A DNA stretch of 8,384 nucleotides, taken from assembly GCA_017519965.1 (NCBI GenBank), contig JAFWRK010000027.1, forward strand, positions 1 through 8,384. Reading direction: 5' to 3'. Numbering within the stretch: the stretch's first letter is position 1; every line of letters begins with the position of its first letter. Position numbers and translations under genes: made by a program. Of this stretch, positions 5,264-8,384 are shown one piece after another. The notes below the pieces were generated by a model, which was given only the letters and a program-made list of their open reading frames with translations, was not told the origin of the DNA and made no database searches. This stretch comes from Bacilli bacterium (GTDB lineage Bacteria; Bacillota_I; Bacilli_A; RF39; UBA660).

Positions 5264-6540
5264 ACTAATTTACCTTCTTGTATTTGAAATTTTATTACAT
5301 TTTCTATAACATTAGATTTATTATTTTTATCAAATAATTCTACAGCACTCTTTCTATTATCCTCTAAACTTGTAATGTAATAGTTTTCAGTTGTTTCCAC
5401 ATTTCTATGCCCTAACAAATTAGCTACATCATTAATCTTTGTTCCATTATTTAATACTTTAGTTGCATATGTTCCTCTTAAATCATAGAATCTACATTTT
5501 TCTATTCCTAATTCATTATGTATTATTTTAAATGGATATTTAGGAACATCAGTTCCAGAGAATGATCCATCATCATTAGTAAATACTAAGTTTAATTTTT
5601 CTTCATTATCTTTGTTAATAACTATTCTTTTATCAACAACTTTTCCATTATCATTTGTTATTGTTTCTAAGTGATAGTATTTATAATCTTTACCAAATAC
5701 TTCTTTAAGATATTCTTGTCTTTCTTTAAAATTTTTTAAAGCTGTTATTAATGTATTTCCAATATATATTTGTCTTGTTCCAGATATAGTTTTAGTCGTT
5801 CCTAAATACCATCTTCCAAAACTATCTTTAGGTTTATCATATAAGTTATGTCTTATATTTATTATTCCATTTTCTAAATCTATATCTTCCCAAGTAAGAG
5901 CAAACACTTCTCCAGTTCTCATTCCTGTATAACATGATGTTAGGAACGATGCTACAAAAGTAGCATTATCCTTAAATCTATCTATTATTTTATCTATTTC
6001 TTCATTTGTATAATAATGTCTTTTATTATTAAGTTCTTCTTCTATTTTAGGTAGTCTTAATGTAAGAGCTGGATTATACTTTATAAATCCATATAAATTA
6101 CATGCATCTCTAAATGAACCTTTAATAACTTTTAATATATTCTTATAATATGTTTTAGAATGATTATATTTATTAACTAAATCAGTTATATAAGAATTTA
6201 AAGCAACACTTGTTATTGTTGATAGTTTATATTTTCCTATATTCTTTTTTAGATACTTATTAATAATTATTTTATAAGTTTGAATAGTATTATATTTTAA
6301 ATTATTCATACAATAATTTTCTAACCAATAATCAAGATAATCTGAATAAGATAAATCACATTGTTTAAATGGAATACCTGCATTTAAATATTCAGTATAT
6401 GCTAACGATCCTGATTCTAATGCCTCTGCTTTAGTTCTAAATCCTGATTTACTTAACCATTGTCTTTTATTATCTACCTTAGCTATTTCAATTCTATATT
6501 CATAGAAGTTACCTCTTTTTCTGATATTAATTTTACTCAT
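5260..6540 (-). CDS. int: Tyrosine recombinase / integrase
   Basis: A 426-residue integrase of the Tn916-like class, catalysing integration and excision at the core sites found here. An N-terminal arm-binding domain lies at about 1-55 and a SAM-like core-binding domain at about 62-165. The catalytic domain runs from about 170 to 400. Active-site residues are R208 (TGMRTGE), K250, R355, H378 (LLGHRNVETT) and Y387 (or Y388 in NYY). The usual H of the HxxR box is Y352 (YDLR). A tail of about 25 residues follows the nucleophile region. Its start overlaps the excisionase by 8 bp and its TGA stop overlaps the relaxase start. The excisionase upstream and relaxase downstream on one transcript tie excision to transfer. 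Confidence 0.93.
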   Translation of the reverse strand: MSKINIRKRGNFYEYRIEIAKVDNKRQWLSKSGFRTKAEALESGSLAYTEYLNAGIPFKQCDLSYSDYLDYWLENYCMNNLKYNTIQTYKIIINKYLKKNIGKYKLSTITSVALNSYITDLVNKYNHSKTYYKNILKVIKGSFRDACNLYGFIKYNPALTLRLPKIEEELNNKRHYYTNEEIDKIIDRFKDNATFVASFLTSCYTGMRTGEVFALTWEDIDLENGIINIRHNLYDKPKDSFGRWYLGTTKTISGTRQIYIGNTLITALKNFKERQEYLKEVFGKDYKYYHLETITNDNGKVVDKRIVINKDNEEKLNLVFTNDDGSFSGTDVPKYPFKIIHNELGIEKCRFYDLRGTYATKVLNNGTKINDVANLLGHRNVETTENYYITSLEDNRKSAVELFDKNNKSNVIENVIKFQIQEGKLV

Positions 6541-6763
6541 TTACTTCTACCTCAATTACTATCTTTTTAATATCAGATAAATTAGATAAATCTTTTCCCT
6601 CATTTTGAATTAAAAATCTTTCTAGTGAACTTTTTAATACTTTTAAACTTCCTAATTTAATAGCTGGTAAATAACCTTTTCTAATTAATTCATAAATATA
6701 ATTTGGACTTGAGTGTAATATAGAAGATACTTCATGAACTGTATAAACTAACTTATCATTCAT
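6533..6763 (-). CDS. xis: Excisionase-like MerR-type HTH protein
   Basis: A 76-residue protein starting MNDKLVYTVHEV. The pattern (Y-T-V-x-E-V-S-S-I-L-H, then NYIYELIRKGYLPAIKLGSLKV) is the winged HTH_17/excisionase fold: helix, recognition helix, then a beta wing. Such proteins bend the ends of the element and steer the integrase to excision. The ATG at 6763 is chosen, 8 bp inside the upstream gene. A GTG at 6772 in the same frame, with GGAG 6 bases before it, is an alternative. The gene overlaps the integrase by 8 bp, as expected for coupled xis-int expression. It could also act as a repressor. Confidence 0.82.
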   Translation of the reverse strand: MNDKLVYTVHEVSSILHSSPNYIYELIRKGYLPAIKLGSLKVLKSSLERFLIQNEGKDLSNLSDIKKIVIEVEVNE

Positions 6764-7283
6764 CTGAATCACTATCCTCTCCAGTAATTTCTCTTATCAT
6801 TCTTTCCATTTCCGCTTGTTCTTCTGGAGTAGCAGGTTCAGATTTAATATCTTCATTAAGCCACCAAGGAACTGGTGATTTATCAACTTTATCACTATTA
6901 TATTTATAATTATTTCTATTATTATATTTATTATTATGTTTAATTGAATAATCAATATCTTCTTGATTATTTGATTTATCTCTTATTGACCATTTATCCC
7001 ATATGTTATCAACTAATTGAATAACCCTTCTAGTATTTTTATCATTATGATCATAAATACATTTAATTAATCCTATCTTTTCTAATTTCTTAATATGTCT
7101 TGAAGCTGTTTCTATTGTTATACTATACATTTCAGATAATCTCTTATTCGTTATCCAACAATATCCTTCCTTTTTGCATAAGTATATAATACGTTCAGCA
7201 ATCAATTTTTCTTCTGGTGTTAATAATTTTGTTTCATAAATGTGTTTTGGTACTACTGCATAAATTACAATATAGTCTTCCAT
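6756..7283 (-). CDS. Winged-helix DNA-binding protein, first gene of the mobilization operon
   Basis: A 175-residue protein. Residues about 22-92 form a winged helix of the HTH_36 type (WITNKRLSEMYSITIETASR, then HIKKLEKIGLIK). An Asn/Tyr/Lys-rich linker lies at about 104-132, followed by PWWLNED (139-145) and an acidic tail ending DSDSDE. Proteins of this design are common in small mobile elements. They are named as replication initiators or regulators, and the tryptophan-containing C-terminus recalls DnaD-like helicase-loader tails. I cannot decide between an initiator for the excised circle and an operon regulator. AAAGGAG before the ATG supports the start. It lies only 54 bp from the element's right end, so its promoter must involve sequence beyond the junction. 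It overlaps the next gene. Confidence 0.72.
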   Translation of the reverse strand: MEDYIVIYAVVPKHIYETKLLTPEEKLIAERIIYLCKKEGYCWITNKRLSEMYSITIETASRHIKKLEKIGLIKCIYDHNDKNTRRVIQLVDNIWDKWSIRDKSNNQEDIDYSIKHNNKYNNRNNYKYNSDKVDKSPVPWWLNEDIKSEPATPEEQAEMERMIREITGEDSDSDE

Positions 7284-7307
7284 GTTTTTAATCTCCTTTC
7301 AAATTAC

Positions 7308-7327
7308 TGAACATCGGCCTTTGTTCA
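7308..7327. promoter_or_regulatory. Inverted repeat upstream of the mobilization operon
   Basis: TGAACA (7308-7313) and TGTTCA (7322-7327) form a perfect 6-bp inverted repeat around 8 bases that are the most GC-rich in the area. It lies just inside the right end, at and after the transcript start expected if the ATAAT at the junction is a -10. An operator for the winged-helix or excisionase protein is a reasonable guess; a leader hairpin is the alternative. Confidence 0.45.
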
Positions 7328-7356
7328 ATATCATTATCTCGAATATTGATTATTTA
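7328..7356. repeat. Right recombination core site (attR)
   Basis: ATCATTAT (7330-7337), spacer CTCGA (7338-7342) and ATATTGATTATTTA (7343-7356) repeat the left site with an identical gap length and different spacer bases. Here the 10-bp half-sites match as an inverted repeat at 7 of 10. The 7337 side is element and the 7343 side chromosome. No gene is interrupted at this end; bases 7357-7426 hold no gene. Confidence 0.75.
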
Positions 7357-7402
7357 AAACATGTCAAAAAATTCTCTATTTTTATCCTAGAAAACTATAT
7401 TG

Positions 7403-7423
7403 ATTTTTCCTAAATTTTTCCTA
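7403..7423. repeat. Direct repeat pair ATTTTTCCTA, 11-bp period
   Basis: ATTTTTCCTA occurs at 7403-7412 and 7414-7423, and a looser version with one inserted base lies near 7378-7389. It is in the right flank, about 50-80 bp outside the core site, roughly mirroring the 11-bp repeats outside the left end but with a different sequence. The function is unknown and AT-rich drift could explain it. Confidence 0.35.
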
Positions 7424-7426
7424 CAT

Positions 7427-7450
7427 AAAAAAAACAGGTATTTCTACCTG
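7427..7450 (-). terminator. Terminator of the acetyltransferase gene
   Basis: On the minus strand CAGGTA-GAAA-TACCTG is followed by eight T's. This is a perfect 6-bp stem on a GAAA tetraloop, about 30 bp past the stop codon. It would shield the mobile element from read-through of the acetyltransferase gene. Confidence 0.88.
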
Positions 7451-7456
7451 CTTTGC

Positions 7457-7479
7457 TCGCAATATCAAAATCTTGCGAT
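7457..7479. repeat. 23-bp repeat, copy 1 (imperfect palindrome)
   Basis: TCGCAA (7457-7462) and TTGCGA (7473-7478) are perfect inverted arms. The whole 23-bp unit matches 8241-8263 at 20 of 23 positions. It sits between the acetyltransferase stop and its terminator hairpin. Confidence 0.65.
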
Positions 7480-8135
7480 TATTTTAAATTCATCCTTTTA
7501 ACTCTTTGATCTAGTTCTTCAGTGACTTTTTCTAAATTGCTAGAAGTTAATGTAGAAATTAAATCATTAATTTCTTCAATACTTAAATCCCACCATTTTA
7601 ATTCTTCCATTGTTTGAATTAATTTATCACTAAATCTTTTTCTAATAACTCTTGCTGGGTTTCCTGCGACTATTGTATATGGATCAACATTACTCCCTAC
7701 AACACTATTCGCTCCAATTATCGCTCCATCTCCAATATGAACTCCAGGTAAAATAACAGCATTTTGTCCTATCCAAACATCGTTGCCTATTACTGTATCT
7801 CCTTTTAATGGTAAATCCTCTTTTGATGGGGGAGTTTGCTCCCAACCTTCTAAAGTATAGAAAGGAAATGTTGAAACTGCATTCATTTGATGATTTGCTC
7901 CATTCATGATAAATTCTACTCCTGAAGCAATTTGACAAAATTTTCCTATAATTAATTTATCATCATTCCACTCATATAAATGTGTAACATGACTTTCAAA
8001 TTCTGAATCTGCTATATAAGTAAAATCTCCAACAATTATATTTTTATTAGTTATTGTTGGCTTAACATATATTTCTTTATCGTATCCAGCTATTGGATGA
8101 ATTGTATTTGGATTAGGTATTTTTCCATCTTTCAT
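7479..8135 (-). CDS. Vat/CatB-type xenobiotic O-acetyltransferase
   Basis: A 218-residue left-handed beta-helix acetyltransferase using acetyl-CoA, of the class that includes streptogramin A (Vat) and type B chloramphenicol acetyltransferases. The N-terminus has the family's PNPNTIHPI. The hexapeptide-repeat core includes [18 protein letters not shown], and NGANHQM contains the catalytic His (residue 82). [24 protein letters not shown] and [13 protein letters not shown] follow, then a C-terminal helix with KWWD, as in VatD. Whether the substrate is an antibiotic or a native metabolite cannot be told; many chromosomal members have no proven resistance role. The ATG at 8135 (MKDGKIP) is preferred because AGAGAG lies 9 bases upstream; the ATG at 8144 would have this site directly against it. 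The gene lies outside the mobile element and has its own promoter and terminator. Confidence 0.9.
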   Translation of the reverse strand: MKDGKIPNPNTIHPIAGYDKEIYVKPTITNKNIIVGDFTYIADSEFESHVTHLYEWNDDKLIIGKFCQIASGVEFIMNGANHQMNAVSTFPFYTLEGWEQTPPSKEDLPLKGDTVIGNDVWIGQNAVILPGVHIGDGAIIGANSVVGSNVDPYTIVAGNPARVIRKRFSDKLIQTMEELKWWDLSIEEINDLISTLTSSNLEKVTEELDQRVKRMNLK

Positions 8136-8160
8136 ATAGTTCATCTCTCTTTCATCTAAT

Positions 8161-8170
8161 ATTATACCAT
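8161..8170 (-). promoter_or_regulatory. Extended -10 promoter of the acetyltransferase
   Basis: Minus-strand ATGGTATAAT contains a perfect TATAAT (8166 to 8161) with the TG of an extended -10. No good -35 is present 16-18 bp upstream, which extended -10 promoters tolerate. The leader would be only about 20 nt. Confidence 0.65.
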
Positions 8171-8206
8171 ATTTTTCTATGACTCTTACCTATCGGAATA
8201 TTATTT

Positions 8207-8235
8207 AAAAAAAGAAATTGGATTTCTCCAACTTC
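8207..8235 (-). terminator. Terminator of the gene at the right edge
   Basis: On the minus strand a 9-bp stem with one mismatch (8235-8227 against 8222-8214) on a GAAA loop is followed by seven T's. The design is the same as the acetyltransferase terminator, including the loop. It lies about 65 bp beyond the stop at 8298. Confidence 0.78.
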
Positions 8236-8240
8236 AATCA

Positions 8241-8263
8241 TCGCAATCTCAAAATATTTCGAT
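8241..8263. repeat. 23-bp repeat, copy 2
   Basis: Matches copy 1 (7457-7479) at 20 of 23 positions and has the same place relative to a GAAA-loop terminator. The inner palindrome is less perfect here (TCGCAA against TTTCGA). Confidence 0.6.
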
Positions 8264-8297
8264 CAAATTGATAAATTGTAATTTAGCGAATAGTAAC

Positions 8298-8384
8298 TTA
8301 ATTTTCTTTTTTATTAAACATATGGCGTACTTTATCTATTCGATTATTTGGTCTACGTGATTGAATAACTGGTTCACAAGTAGC
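8298..8384 (-). CDS. C-terminal 28 codons of an unrecognised protein, partial
   Basis: The frame runs in from the right edge and ends at TAA (8298-8300). The tail is basic: CEPVIQSRRPNNRIDKVRHM, then FNKKEN. It is followed at a normal distance by an intrinsic terminator, which supports a true gene end. I do not recognise the family. Bases 8266-8297 contain no other feature. Confidence 0.55.
   Translation of the reverse strand, partial: ATCEPVIQSRRPNNRIDKVRHMFNKKEN

Larger units (their letters stand above)
1007..7337. mobile_element. Integrative mobilizable element with R-M cargo
   Basis: About 6.3 kb lie between two core sites sharing ATCATTAT-N5-ATATTGATTATTTA with different N5 (ATAAC left, CTCGA right). 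The contents are complete for an IME: integrase, excisionase, MobV relaxase, a matching oriT and a winged-helix gene. The cargo is a type II restriction-modification pair. There are no type IV secretion genes, so transfer needs a helper. The ends come very close to coding sequence: the endonuclease stop is 22 bp from the left end, and the first operon gene starts 54 bp from the right end. Exact end bases depend on where in the spacer the exchange occurs (1002-1006 and 7338-7342). Confidence 0.8.

Noticed and set aside
7362..7367. Consensus TTGACA on the minus strand in the right flank as -35 of the mobilization operon
   Set aside because: The distance to the junction GATAAT is 23 bp, and no acceptable -10 lies 16-18 bp away, so it probably does not drive the operon.
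7705..7938. Second minus-strand frame of 77 codons inside the acetyltransferase
   Set aside because: It is a frame-shifted shadow of the hexapeptide-repeat coding sequence.
1..8384. CRISPR array, tRNA or rRNA genes
   Set aside because: No regularly spaced repeats of more than two units and no cloverleaf or rRNA-like sequence were seen on reading both strands. The element does not end in a tRNA gene.

Overview
This is a very AT-rich window with strong AGGAGG-type ribosome binding sites, tightly overlapping genes and TGA used as a stop (for example at the end of the integrase). This suggests a low-GC Firmicute using the standard bacterial code, perhaps an uncultured gut Bacilli/Erysipelotrichales-like lineage. 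No gene fixes the species.

Layout. Positions 1-991 are left chromosomal flank. It holds the start of a GNAT-like gene, a two-TM SHOCT-domain protein, a bidirectional terminator, and about 330 bp with no intact gene. That stretch contains the 3' end of a SEC-C (SecA-type zinc) motif gene and two pairs of 11-bp direct repeats. From about 1007 to 7337 lies a compact integrative mobilizable element (IME) of about 6.3 kb. From 7343 to the end is right flank, with a Vat/CatB-type left-handed beta-helix acetyltransferase, two related terminator units and the last 28 codons of another gene.

The IME was delimited by a split direct repeat: ATCATTAT, then 5 variable bases, then ATATTGATTATTTA, at 994-1020 and 7330-7356. 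At the left copy the variable five bases sit inside a near-perfect 10-bp inverted repeat. This is the geometry of tyrosine-recombinase core sites with a Tn916-like variable coupling sequence. The element carries two modules. One is a divergent Sau3AI/MutH-type restriction endonuclease and C5-cytosine methyltransferase pair, probably GATC-specific. The other is a minus-strand operon of four overlapping genes (winged-helix protein, excisionase, tyrosine integrase, MobV relaxase). A recognisable pMV158-type oriT directly follows the relaxase stop codon.

How the parts may work together. Int and Xis would excise a circle, MobV would nick oriT so that a helper conjugative element can move it, and the R-M pair would keep the element in the host. 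Two regulatory features stand out. The methyltransferase has two tandem promoters 44 bp apart, each with -35 TTGATC, so each -35 box contains the probable methylation target. An outward-facing -35 at the left end is joined by excision to a -10 supplied by the right end, 17 bp away, just upstream of the mobilization operon. Excision could therefore switch that operon on.
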